Shown here: positions 58,701 through 64,000 of the stretch, in pieces
How the letters are laid out: each line of letters opens with the position of its first letter
Position numbering within the stretch: the first letter of the stretch is position 1
DNA from: a gamma proteobacterium SS-5
GTDB taxonomy: Bacteria; Pseudomonadota; Gammaproteobacteria; Chromatiales; Chromatiaceae
DNA length: 64,000 nucleotides
Direction of reading: 5' to 3'
NCBI GenBank assembly: GCA_009497875.2
Contig: CP032508.2
Location: 2,108,001-2,172,000 of the forward strand
The notes under the pieces: generated by a model
Seen by the model: only the letters and a program-made list of their open reading frames with translations
Told to the model about the DNA's origin: nothing
Databases searched by the model: none
Made by a program: the position numbers and the translations under genes

Positions 58701-59487
58701 TATCTCCCGCGATCCCCTGCAGCAGGGCTTCGCGGCGGAGGGCTTTGATCTGATCCTGGCGCTGGATGTGGTCCATGCCACGCCGCGCATTGCGCAAACC
58801 CTGGCCCATCTGCGCACGCTGCTGCGGCCGGGTGGCCTGCTGTGCCTGATCGAGCCGGTCAAGCAGCAGCGCTGGATCGATCTGGTCGGCGGCCTGGCGG
58901 AGGGCTGGTGGCTGTTTGCAGACAGCGATCTGCGCCCGCTCTCACCCCTGCTGGATCAGCAACAGTGGCAGCAGCTGCTCAACCACGGCGGCTTTGCCCC
59001 GGTGCTGGCCTTTCCCCGCTCTCAGGCCGAGCAAGAGCGTACCGATGCGGCCCTGTTCATCGCCCAACGGCCGGAGGCCGAGCCTGGCCAGCCTGAGAAC
59101 CCGCATGAGAACCCGCATCTGGATCAGCCTTGTCGGCCCCCTGCGCCCGCGCTGCACCTCCGGCCCCAGCTGATGAACGCGGCGGTAGCGCCGCGCAATG
59201 ACATCGAACAACAGGTGGCGGCGATCTGGCAGGCAGTGCTGGGGATCGAGGGCATAGGCGTCTATGATGAATTCGCCGACCTGGGCGGGGATTCGCTGAT
59301 CGCCATTCGCATCACCGCCCGCCTGCGTGATCAGTTCGGGGTGCAGGTGCCGGTGAAGACCCTGATGGCGCAGCCGACCATAGCCGCCCTGAGCCAGGCC
59401 ATCAGCAGCCACCTGGCCAGCCAGGGGGCGCAACAACAGGCAGGGCAGGGCGGCGAGGGCGAGGGTTTTGTGCAGGGCAGGCTGTGA
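49732..59487 (+). CDS. Second megasynthase: ACP-AMT / C-A-PCP / KS-AT-MT-ACP
   Basis: This 3251-residue protein is arranged: docking segment (1-30), ACP (Ser79), class III aminotransferase (about 180-630, Lys450), C (676-1110, His817), A (1137-1655), PCP (Ser1699 in DLGGHSLLL), KS6 (1764-2190, Cys1936), AT (2320-2690, Ser2439), methyltransferase (2720-3125) and ACP (Ser3188 in DLGGDSLIA). It acts after the upstream megasynthase; the KS/ACP split and matching docking-like ends suggest direct hand-over. Unlike the upstream protein it carries a cis AT. It stops 63 residues after the last carrier Ser: there is no thioesterase, reductase or C-terminal condensation domain, so release must occur elsewhere. 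ATG 49732 is the first start before the docking segment. Confidence 0.95.
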   Translation: MSPNEILQALRQKKISAEQAFRLIKAAETAGTPAGPGIPTADDAQAVRDWVYASCEQGFRLPREQIAGSASFIDLGANSLLLQELIRKVEARFGLLIRPHQFSTALATVDGLVAFIQDQIQARQLEPFAERSRSEPPLASTPLSQRVLARLTAPSPSPAAQALSGPQRQFIERLIAEFVAATPGSKRLAEQAGTAFSDQRSGWFFTPELKEIHYPIVFAQASGAYVTDIDGNEYLDLSGDFGVNLFGHGDGEIQAALIGQIQAGLSLSGGSPLLAQTARDFCQLTGMDRVVFTQSGTEAVMSALRLARAATGRSRIVKFNGAFHGHFDGILIGPSPLPHPELEGVFASRPHFPGTPQAFAEDLIALDYATEQSLQAIDRLGDSLAAVLVEPVQSRNPDLQPRRFLQQLRELTRKHGIALIFDEMVTGFRVHPQGAAGYFAIDCDLATYGKVITGGLGGGCLAGKAEWMEWVNGGNWRFGDASRPSLKTTFIAGTHTQNPAMVAGMHAVLQRLKALGPGFQQGLNRRTEALVERLNGHFAAQAIPLRLVSFGSLFRFRFLGDSAGANAHAYPREMAVFAKLLQHRGLLYNPQGNCFLTAAHDESAIQRAIAGICAVADELMAVGLFQRQVHGAAGQGAGGHEAGGHAAVGQPAGPLAAAYPAMSLSRAEKPQAPRQAPLSIGQQGLYFEYQIQASQRDLNLPLCLRLNAELDRSRLRQALAQVVQRHAALRSGIVMDGNRPVQRIYAAAEPLIIEESLDAGDETALQHRLQAAQAQPFDLQGDCLLRVHLFSVMPSPAEESLDKAVPSEHYLLLLVPHLLADGYSMQRLLQDLLHYYAGGAPLPTPEPFETYVREETQWLQSPASAASLDYWREALSAPLQPLRLPRGFAPGRGFVADHIPFEIDAELTAALHQLARQQQCTLFALLVAAFALVLQRYSGQSEILLDYASAPADRAGRFGQTIGYFINKLGLRLRLDRHMTLGAYLRATAGQIMQNALARDYPFPALVRELGLAGQAEGLFRAMINLDFPFDLNDLSEIERDAYQTLGIAPVAGVEQVWPRDVFLNIMQRDQGLSIVWGFDAQLFERQAMQHMGQRFVALLREFCTSAERGLDQIGDQIGDQIGQGPEQGFMAQWQQCNASATPYPADLGVHQRFEQQVQRAADAPALRVFADGQPPQALSYGQLNQQANRLAHYLRKLGVGPGERVAVALAPSAELVLAWLAILKTGAAYLPIDPNYPQQRQSYMLQDGQCRHLLLASAWQGDPPAGPCLHRLDLLQQELEACPSSNLDSPICAESPAYVIYTSGSTGQPKGVMIPHRAINRLVCDSDYVQLQPGDRVAQLANPAFDASTFEIWGPLLNGAEVLLIGRGLALSPLDLQGFLREQGVHSLFLTTALLNQLSQQRPGLFAGVRDLLFGGERVDVARIAAMLQQGPPQRLLHVYGPTESTTFASWHEIRDLNPAAQTIPIGRPLANTQLYVLDEALRPCPPYVTGELYIGGAGLALGYLNQPALSAERFIANPFAEQPGQRMYRTGDRVRLSLAGGQGPVIEFLGRVDDQVKLRGFRIELGEIEAALRAHPGIRAAALLLHGKDSSEKTLLAYCVAEQRDAPPSPAELRRFLAERLPEHMLPAHWQFLPALPLNANGKLERSQLPPLDTAPADQPRPPCSEIERRIAAVWKQVLKREQLGVEDNFFDLGGHSLLLIEVCARLGEAFGEAISILKLFQYPSIRQLAEYLSASSTNPIAADEMAATEPKAQRWSTAATRDIAIIGLAGRFPGADNLEQFWSNLEQGVESVRFYSAQELAEAGVARELLQHPDYVPAFAPLEDIAAFDAEFFGYSPAEAELMDPQQRLFLQCAWQALEQAGYDVQRLQDRVGVFAGASRNSYFYNHLYPHAEILKRVGQQQLLLNTGNEFLPTRTSYKLNLRGPSVNVQSACSTSLVAVHLACQSLLQGECDMALAGGAAVDTPQVRGYLYQADGIESPDGHCRAFDADAAGCVSGNGVGVVLLKPLARALADGDCIQAVIKGSAINNDGQAKVGYTAPGIQGQAEVIDLALGDLDAESIRFVETHGTGTPLGDPVELSALQQAYARRTQRRGYCALTALKTNIGHLDAAAGVAGLIKSVLSLQRRKVPPLLHFKRLNPEIDLSQSPFRICDQLLPLESGPTPEQAPLRGAVSSFGIGGTNAHVILEQAPQPPQSPQPPQPMTGQVAEPGVGPGTESGAGLELILLSAKTGTALDAMTANLAAHLAHQPDAAPPPLADLAATLQLGRAQFAQRRFCVADSLDGLRQVLQGQQSSQQPSQLFSASLAELAGSGRELAFLFPGVGDHYVGMGAGLYLSQPLFRQHFDYCCDYFKPLIGLDLRQILWPQGDDPHGQGQGSPGIAFSQLLQRAEQASSAEDELLKRAEYNQPALFALEYALARLWLSWGLKPKAMLGYSLGEYLAACLAGVFSAEAAMELLAFRARLIQDLPQGAMLAVLADADRLKPYLSDELHLAIHSTSRQCVLAGSAAAIDQLRQRLSAEGIANSQLPTSHPLHTPAMEACRAPLLEKFRSIRLSPPQIPYISNVSGDWISPEQACSAEYWVDHTCKPVQFAAGLSRLLQQPQTLLLEVGPGRALGVLVNQHQDKQREQLVLASLRNHFQQESDQRFLLHSLGKLWLAGVPIDWAAVVGDRPWRRVPLPSYPFAKTRYWIDPPAMAPARAAASGGEGRFGPLISSLEPLEQATQAELQIRLFADFPGPPGPPSLVEQLNRLCARYVLDYLTPALQAPDQADDEVEDGSQHGHALSEVQQRLRLQPEFAKFLRWMLHVLGEEGWIELQDERLRLCVDADSLPTAQQMEAVIVQSAPELEASLAYLRNCVAHYPQALAGEIEAISVLYPEGRGADMQRPDEDDSYKYTNQRLYVEVLARAIGQFIEDRDGEPPLRLLEVGGGNGFLTQAVMGRVQGRVQGKVLVDYQFTDIGPSLLRYMQAYAEQQGLAGQMGFARLDISRDPLQQGFAAEGFDLILALDVVHATPRIAQTLAHLRTLLRPGGLLCLIEPVKQQRWIDLVGGLAEGWWLFADSDLRPLSPLLDQQQWQQLLNHGGFAPVLAFPRSQAEQERTDAALFIAQRPEAEPGQPENPHENPHLDQPCRPPAPALHLRPQLMNAAVAPRNDIEQQVAAIWQAVLGIEGIGVYDEFADLGGDSLIAIRITARLRDQFGVQVPVKTLMAQPTIAALSQAISSHLASQGAQQQAGQGGEGEGFVQGRL
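50111..50183. repeat. In-frame dispersed repeat between ACP and aminotransferase
   Basis: TTCGCTGAGCGAAG...CTGGCTTCGACTCCGCTCAG matches the intergenic repeat at 4988-5075, including part of the right flank. It is translated FAERSRSEPPLASTPLSQR in the linker. Confidence 0.75.
51750..54940 (+). other. Module 7: C-A-PCP
   Basis: The C domain has VPHLLADG, keeping the second (catalytic) His817 and the DG but with Pro in place of the first His. The A domain has VIYTSGSTGQPKGV and YGPTEST; residues read by eye against GrsA are D-A-F-L-L-G-V-T-F-K, pattern-wise nearest to codes for branched aliphatic amino acids, but this is weak. The PCP has a classic GGHSL (Ser1699). Confidence 0.75.
55015..59430 (+). 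other. Module 8: KS-AT-MT-ACP with cis acyltransferase
   Basis: KS6 has Cys1936 in QSACSTS, ETHGTGT and KTNIGHL. The AT has FLFPGVGDHYVGMG, GYSLGEY (Ser2439) and HPLH at the position of the HAFH/YASH specificity motif; the Arg in FRARLIQ supports a malonyl-type unit. The methyltransferase has LLEVGGGNGF near residue 2928; C- or O-methylation cannot be decided. The terminal ACP has Ser3188. Confidence 0.82.
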
Positions 59488-59758
59488 TGCTCTGGGGTGG
59501 AGAGCCGTTTGCTGCCTGGAAGTTCCTAGCGCTGGCTCGGAGCCCTGGGTATGGGGCGGCGGGCGCGGCCTGCCCTATGCCCTACCTCGGGATCGGGGTT
59601 CGGCACTCGGCCGCTCCACCATTTAGAAAAGACAAACCCGTCCACTAACCGCGTCCGGTTATTGGGCGGGTTTTGTTTTTCTGCGTATTGTCAGCGACTT
59701 ACGTCGCTATCAGGGTGTCAGCGCTGCCGCCCCGATCACTCCCTTTTCGGGAAACTTG
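59488..59758. other. Gap after the megasynthase genes
   Basis: This contains no gene. A fragment TAGCGCTGGCTCGGAGCCCTG (59529-59549) belongs to the dispersed repeat family, and the terminator described at 59634 follows. Confidence 0.5.
59634..59680 (+). terminator. Terminator of the megasynthase operon
   Basis: AAACCCG (59634-59640) pairs with CGGGTTT (59667-59673), with an inner stem TAACCG/CGGTTA, followed by TGTTTTT. It closes the transcription unit ending at 59487. Confidence 0.75.
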
Positions 59759-59926
59759 TCACACCCCGCTTCTCTTTCGCCTCAAAATTCTCCGCATTCT
59801 TACCCCCATTCTCCGGACCTCGTCCGGACTCATACACTTTTTCCTGAGCCGCTGCTGTTCGGCGATCTCGTCGGCAAACTGGTTGATACGCTTCATGATT
59901 CCGTCAAACAGGTCGTTGATGTCCAT
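59759..59926 (-). CDS. Small hypothetical protein
   Basis: This is a possible 55-residue basic helical protein (MDINDLFDGIMKRINQF, EQQRLRKKCMSPDEVRR) preceded by AGGAG nine bases before the ATG at 59926. I do not recognise it. It sits between the megasynthase operon and the restriction-modification locus on the opposite strand. It may be real because of the ribosome-binding site and charged coiled composition, but chance cannot be excluded. Confidence 0.4.
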   Translation of the reverse strand: MDINDLFDGIMKRINQFADEIAEQQRLRKKCMSPDEVRRMGVRMRRILRRKRSGV

Positions 59927-60275
59927 GGTCGGTGGCTCCTCGTATTGGTTTATGCCCTTACTTACCGGAGAGACGGAGACAAAAACGCGGGAGCGTTTTT
60001 GAACAGCCGAAGGCTGGCCCCGAAGGGGTGGAGCGCAGGGATGCGCGGAATAAAGTGTCGGGCGGTGGTTGAAATTTTTTTCGTGTTGGCCTTCTGAGGG
60101 CTTACTTACCGGGTGGCGGCGGGATGTGTCGGAAAATTCTGGAATAACCGCCAACTTTCATTTTTCCACATGCGTTGTCACCTGCTATATTGAGGGCCGT
60201 AATTGTACGTTTGGCAAATTGCATTTGCTCACTGCCGGAAAGTTGTTGGCGCGCCAGGAATTGAGGCAAACCGAT
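59927..60275. other. Intergenic region before the hsd locus
   Basis: No gene is visible. A short direct repeat CTTACTTACCGG occurs at about 59957 and 60100. The hsd promoter probably lies in 60170-60270, which is AT-richer, but I cannot fix boxes with confidence. Confidence 0.4.
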
Positions 60276-60485
60276 ATGGCAAAAGCACCGGAAAATTTTG
60301 CGGAGACGGTCAAAGAAATCCGCTAGCAACTGGGGCTCAGCCAGGAAGAGCTGGCCCACGAGCTGGGCGTGAGCTTTTCCACGATCAACCGCTGGGAAAA
60401 CAGCAAGACGGTTCCCTTCAAGCTGGCAAGAAGGCAATTCGAGGCCTTTTGTGTGCGGATGAAAGAAGAGGGGAAGTTGGCCTGA
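60276..60485 (+). pseudogene. XRE-family regulator with an in-frame amber codon
   Basis: From ATG 60276 the frame reads 16 codons ([16 protein letters not shown]), then TAG at 60324-60326, then continues [17 protein letters not shown] and [14 protein letters not shown], a canonical Xre helix-turn-helix, to TGA at 60483-60485. Without the TAG it would be a normal ~69-residue Xre-type regulator like those before other hsd genes. Its stop overlaps the hsdR ATG (TGATG). Either it is a one-base nonsense pseudogene, or translation restarts or reads through. Confidence 0.7.
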
Positions 60486-62890
60486 TGAATAAAAAACAAC
60501 TTTCCGAGCGCGATATCTGCACAAAGTACATCACCCCTGCCCTGGAGAAGGCGGGCTGGGATGTCACGACCCAAATCCGTGAAGAGTTTCCTCTCACCAA
60601 GGGACGCATCATCGTGCGAGGCAAGCTGCATACCCGCGCCAAACACAAACGCGCCGATTATGTCCTGTTTTACAAGCCGAACATCCCCATTGCCATTATC
60701 GAGGCCAAGGACAACAACCACACTGTTGGCGACGGCATGCAACAGGCGTTGGGCTACGCCGATATGCTGCAAGTGCCTTTTGTGTTCAGCTCCAACGGCG
60801 ACGGTTTTCTGTTCCACAACAAGATCGCCGCCGATTTACCCGGTGACGGCATTGTCGAGAGAGAGCTTGCACTCCACGAATTCCCCACTGCGGAAACGCT
60901 GTGGCAATGGTGGGCGCAGCATCGTGGCCTGAACGATCAGCAGAATGCACTGGTCACGCAGGATTATTTCAGCGATGGCAGCGATAAAAGTCCGCGCTAT
61001 TACCAGCTGCTGGCCATCAACAAGACCATCGAGGCGATAGCGCGGGGCCAGAATCGCATTCTGCTGGTGATGGCTACCGGCACCGGCAAGACCTTCACCG
61101 CCTTCCAGATCATCTGGCGGCTGTGGAAGTCCAAGGCAAAAAAACGCATCCTGTTTCTTGCCGACCGCAACATCCTGGTCGACCAGACCATGACCAACGA
61201 CTTCAAGCCGTTCGGTTCGGCCATGACCAAGATCCAGAAGCGGCAGGCCAACAAATCCTACGAGATTTATCTTTCCCTCTATCAGGCCGTGACCGGTAAC
61301 GAGGAAGATAGAAACATCTACAAACAGTTCAGCCCCGACTTTTTTGACCTCATCATTATTGATGAATGCCATCGGGGCAGTGCGGCTGCCGATTCGGCCT
61401 GGCGTGAAATCCTTGAATACTTCACCTCCGCCACTCAGATCGGCCTTACCGCCACGCCCAAGGAGACCAAAGAAGTCTCAAATATCGACTACTTTGGCGA
61501 CCCCATCTATACCTACAGCCTCCGGCAGGGCATCGACGACGGTTTCCTTGCTCCCTACAAGGTCGTGCGCATCGATCTCGACCGGGATTTGACCGGCTGG
61601 CGGCCCGACAAGGGCATGATCGACAAGCACGGCAACGAAATCGAAGACCGCATCTACAACCAGAAGGATTTCGACAAAACCCTGGTTCTGGAACAGCGCA
61701 CCCGGTTGGTGGCCAAAAAGATCACCGAGTTCCTGAGGCAGACCAACCGGTTCGACAAGGCCATCGTCTTCTGTGAAAACATCGACCATGCCGAACGCAT
61801 GCGCCAGGCTCTGGTCAACGAAAACGCCGACCTGGTGGGACAGAACAGTAAATACGTTATGCGCATCACCGGCGACAACGAGGAAGGCAAGGCCGAACTG
61901 GACAACTTCATCTTTCCGGAGAGCAAATACCCGGTTATTGCCACCACCTCCAAGCTGATGACCACCGGTGTCGATGCGCAGACCTGCAAACTCATCGTGC
62001 TCGACCAGCGCATCCAGTCCATGACCGAGTTCAAGCAGATCATCGGGCGCGGCACCCGCATCAACGAAGATTACGGCAAGTACTACTTCACCATCATCGA
62101 CTTCAAAAAGGCCACCGAGCTGTTTGCCGATCCTGATTTCGACGGCGACCCGGTGCAGATCTACGAACCCAGCGGGGATCAGTCACCGGTGCCGCCGGAT
62201 GTTCCCCCAGATACTCCAGAAGATCCCGAAGTTGGCGGTGGCGTCACCTACCCGGAACCCGGAGAGGACCAGGAATGGAGCAGCGTTGCCGAACCCGGCC
62301 CAGGTCAGGAAGGCGGCATTCGCCCTTACGTCGTTGAGGGTGTCGAGGTCAAGGTCGCCGCCGAACGCGTCCAGTATTTCGACGCGGGCGGCAAGCTGAT
62401 CACCGAATCACTCAAGGACTACACCCGCAAGGCCCTGGCCAGGGAGTATGCCAGCCTCGACGATTTCCTCCGCCGTTGGAGTAGCACCGAGAAGAAGCGG
62501 GCCATCATTGATGAATTGTCGGAACAAGGTGTGTTCTTCGATGCCCTTGCCGAAGAGATCGGGCGGCAATCCGGCAAAGCCTTCGACCCCTTCGATCTGG
62601 TCTGCCATGTCGCCTGGGATATGCCGCCTCTCACCCGCAAGGAGCGGGCGGAACAGGTGAAGAAACACAACTACTTCACCCGCTACGGAGAGCAGGCCCG
62701 CCGGGTGCTGGAGGCCCTGCTCAACAAGTATGCCGATGAAGGCGTGGCCCACATCGAAGAGACGCAGATTCTCACCATTGCTCCCTTTACCGAATTTGGT
62801 ACCCCGCTGGAAATCATCCGCGCCTTTGGTGGATTGGACCCGTATCAGCAGGCGGTGCATGAGCTGGAGGATGCGCTGTATGGTGGATGA
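60485..62890 (+). CDS. hsdR: Type I restriction enzyme R subunit
   Basis: This 801-residue DEAD-like translocase/nuclease cuts DNA after translocation in complex with HsdM and HsdS. The N-terminal nuclease region has [16 protein letters not shown] (PD-(D/E)xK Glu-x-Lys, near residue 73); the helicase has [12 protein letters not shown] (near 198), IIIDECHRG (near 290), LTATPKET and [12 protein letters not shown]; the C-terminal part matches EcoEI-type R subunits. The ATG at 60485 is chosen because homology begins [15 protein letters not shown] and it overlaps the xre stop. The upstream in-frame extension is a shadow of xre. Confidence 0.94.
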   Translation: MNKKQLSERDICTKYITPALEKAGWDVTTQIREEFPLTKGRIIVRGKLHTRAKHKRADYVLFYKPNIPIAIIEAKDNNHTVGDGMQQALGYADMLQVPFVFSSNGDGFLFHNKIAADLPGDGIVERELALHEFPTAETLWQWWAQHRGLNDQQNALVTQDYFSDGSDKSPRYYQLLAINKTIEAIARGQNRILLVMATGTGKTFTAFQIIWRLWKSKAKKRILFLADRNILVDQTMTNDFKPFGSAMTKIQKRQANKSYEIYLSLYQAVTGNEEDRNIYKQFSPDFFDLIIIDECHRGSAAADSAWREILEYFTSATQIGLTATPKETKEVSNIDYFGDPIYTYSLRQGIDDGFLAPYKVVRIDLDRDLTGWRPDKGMIDKHGNEIEDRIYNQKDFDKTLVLEQRTRLVAKKITEFLRQTNRFDKAIVFCENIDHAERMRQALVNENADLVGQNSKYVMRITGDNEEGKAELDNFIFPESKYPVIATTSKLMTTGVDAQTCKLIVLDQRIQSMTEFKQIIGRGTRINEDYGKYYFTIIDFKKATELFADPDFDGDPVQIYEPSGDQSPVPPDVPPDTPEDPEVGGGVTYPEPGEDQEWSSVAEPGPGQEGGIRPYVVEGVEVKVAAERVQYFDAGGKLITESLKDYTRKALAREYASLDDFLRRWSSTEKKRAIIDELSEQGVFFDALAEEIGRQSGKAFDPFDLVCHVAWDMPPLTRKERAEQVKKHNYFTRYGEQARRVLEALLNKYADEGVAHIEETQILTIAPFTEFGTPLEIIRAFGGLDPYQQAVHELEDALYGG

Positions 62891-63338
62891 AAAGATGGTC
62901 TCACGCGAAGGCGCGAAGACGCGAAGGGATGTTGAAGAGGTATCTGCCATTGTCGTGGATGCGGCGCTGCAACTGCATCGTGATCTGGGTCCGGGCCTAT
63001 TGGAGTCGGTCTATGAGGCGGTGCTGGCGAAAATGCTTGAACAGCGTGGGCTGAAAATTGAACGTCAAAAAAAAGTTCCTATTCGGTACCAAGGCATTAA
63101 TATTGATGAAGGTTTTCGATTGGACTTGTTGGTAGACAGCCAACTGATCATTGAGCTCAAATCCATTGAAACCATACATCCTGTCCATCCAAAACAGCTT
63201 CTTACCTATCTTCGTCTGATGGATCTCCACCTTGGACTGCTTATCAACTTCGGTGCTCCCTTACTGAAAGACGGCCTCAAACGCATCGTCAACAACCATA
63301 CAAACTTCGCGTCTTCGCGCCTTCGCGTGAAGAAATAA
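62880..63338 (+). CDS. GxxExxY-family protein (PD-(D/E)xK-like fold)
   Basis: This ~152-residue protein has the naming motif GLLESVY and the nuclease-like core [16 protein letters not shown] (Asp...Glu-x-Lys). Its function is not established. It lies between hsdR and hsdM, overlapping hsdR by 11 bp, with GGAGG nine bases before ATG 62880. The first and last residues ([20 protein letters not shown]) are encoded by a perfect 26-bp inverted repeat, so the gene looks like a repeat-bounded cassette inserted in the restriction operon. An alternative ATG is at 62895. Confidence 0.85.
   Translation: MVDEKMVSREGAKTRRDVEEVSAIVVDAALQLHRDLGPGLLESVYEAVLAKMLEQRGLKIERQKKVPIRYQGINIDEGFRLDLLVDSQLIIELKSIETIHPVHPKQLLTYLRLMDLHLGLLINFGAPLLKDGLKRIVNNHTNFASSRLRVKK
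62901..63330. repeat. 26-bp perfect inverted repeats bounding the GxxExxY gene
   Basis: TCACGCGAAGGCGCGAAGAC continuing to GCGAAG at 62901-62926 is the exact reverse complement of 63305-63330. The repeats fall inside the 5' and 3' ends of the coding sequence and are built of GCGAAG-type units. Confidence 0.9.
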
Positions 63339-63349
63339 AGGAAATAAAT

Positions 63350-64000
63350 ATGTCCATCGGAACCCTAATCAAAGCCATTCAGGACATCATGCGCAAGGAT
63401 GTCGGCGTCGATGGCGACGCTCAGCGCATCAGTCAGATGGTCTGGCTGATTTTCCTGAAGATCTTCGACGACAAGGAACAGGAGTGGCAGCTCACCGTGC
63501 CCGGCTACAAATCGCCGCTGCCCAGCCGTTTCCGCTGGTCCAGCTGGGCCAAAAACCCCGAGGGGATGACCGGTGAGGAGCTGATCGACTTCGTCAACAA
63601 CGACCTTTTTCCCGCGCTCAAGAAACTGGCCACCGCCGCCGGTGTTTCGCCCCATGGCAAGGTGGTCGGCTCGGTCTTCGAGGACGCCTACAACTACATG
63701 AAGTCCGGCACCCTGCTGCGCCAGGTGATCAACACCATCGAAGAAGATGTGGACTTCAACAAATCCGGCGACCGTCACCTGTTCAACGACATCTACGAAA
63801 AGATCCTCGCCGACCTGCAATCCGCCGGGAATGCGGGCGAATACTACACCCCCCGCGCCGTCACCCAGTTTATGGTCGACATGCTCGACCCGCAGCTCGG
63901 GCAAACCATTCTCGACCCGGCCTGCGGCACCGGCGGCTTTCTGACCTGCGCCATCGAGCACCTGAACAAGCAGGTCAAAACCGCCGACGACCGCAAGCGC
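63350..64000 (+). CDS. hsdM: Type I restriction-modification M subunit, 5' part
   Basis: The first 217 codons of an N6-adenine DNA methyltransferase subunit are present; the gene runs off the window. The N-terminal helical domain (MSIGTLIKAIQDIMRK, QMVWLIFLKIFDDKEQEW) precedes the catalytic domain, with AGEYYTPRAVTQFMVDML and the SAM motif DPACGTGGFL near residue 195. It starts 11 bases after the GxxExxY stop, with AAAGGAAATAA as a weak ribosome-binding site. hsdS is expected downstream, outside the window. Confidence 0.95.
   Translation, partial: MSIGTLIKAIQDIMRKDVGVDGDAQRISQMVWLIFLKIFDDKEQEWQLTVPGYKSPLPSRFRWSSWAKNPEGMTGEELIDFVNNDLFPALKKLATAAGVSPHGKVVGSVFEDAYNYMKSGTLLRQVINTIEEDVDFNKSGDRHLFNDIYEKILADLQSAGNAGEYYTPRAVTQFMVDMLDPQLGQTILDPACGTGGFLTCAIEHLNKQVKTADDRKR

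Overview
This window looks like a gammaproteobacterial chromosome with GC-rich coding DNA. The evidence is the conserved block thrS-infC-rpmI-rplT-pheS-pheT-ihfA-MerR gene-tRNA-Pro (8.2-16.2 kb) and a pqiA/pqiB-type operon. The many AAA_14/DUF4143 and DUF1703 ATPases, toxin-antitoxin debris and dispersed repeats recall large-genome gammaproteobacteria such as Chromatiales or Thiotrichales, but the genus cannot be fixed from sequence reading alone.

Layout. (1) 0-6.5 kb is accessory 'defence and debris': a ParD fragment, a MntA/HepT nucleotidyltransferase-HEPN toxin-antitoxin pair, a ParD gene with a truncated ParE, three AAA_14/DUF4143 ATPases, and a truncated HI0074-type gene. (2) 6.5-16.3 kb carries a GT4 glycosyltransferase, then the translation operon, ihfA, a MerR-type gene and tRNA-Pro(GGG). 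(3) 16.3-26.3 kb carries a DUF1703 ATPase, a FabD-PfaD (acyltransferase + enoyl reductase) fusion, tRNA-Gly(CCC), thiS, a MITE-like element beside a broken gene, an amidotransferase, a sulfotransferase-like gene and pqiA-pqiA-pqiB. (4) 26.6-59.5 kb holds two giant megasynthase genes (7620 and 3251 residues). Together they form a hybrid polyketide synthase/nonribosomal peptide synthetase. (5) 60.2-64 kb is a type I restriction-modification locus (xre with an in-frame stop, hsdR, a GxxExxY nuclease-fold gene, 5' part of hsdM).

The assembly line, read colinearly, is: LnmK-like domain-ACP; KS-cMT-ACP; KS-DH-KR-ACP; KS-ACP; C-A(glycine-like)-carrier; KS-DH-KR-ACP; KS split from ACP-aminotransferase; C-A-PCP; KS-AT-MT-ACP. 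The first five KSs have no AT after them, so the stand-alone FabD-PfaD protein probably supplies extender units, and possibly enoyl reduction, in trans. The last KS has its own AT. No thioesterase or other release domain is visible. I do not recognise the product.

The most unusual feature is that dispersed repeats, also present in intergenic DNA of this window, sit in frame inside the inter-domain linkers of the megasynthase genes without breaking the reading frame. The linkers also hold many 9-12 bp in-frame tandem duplications.
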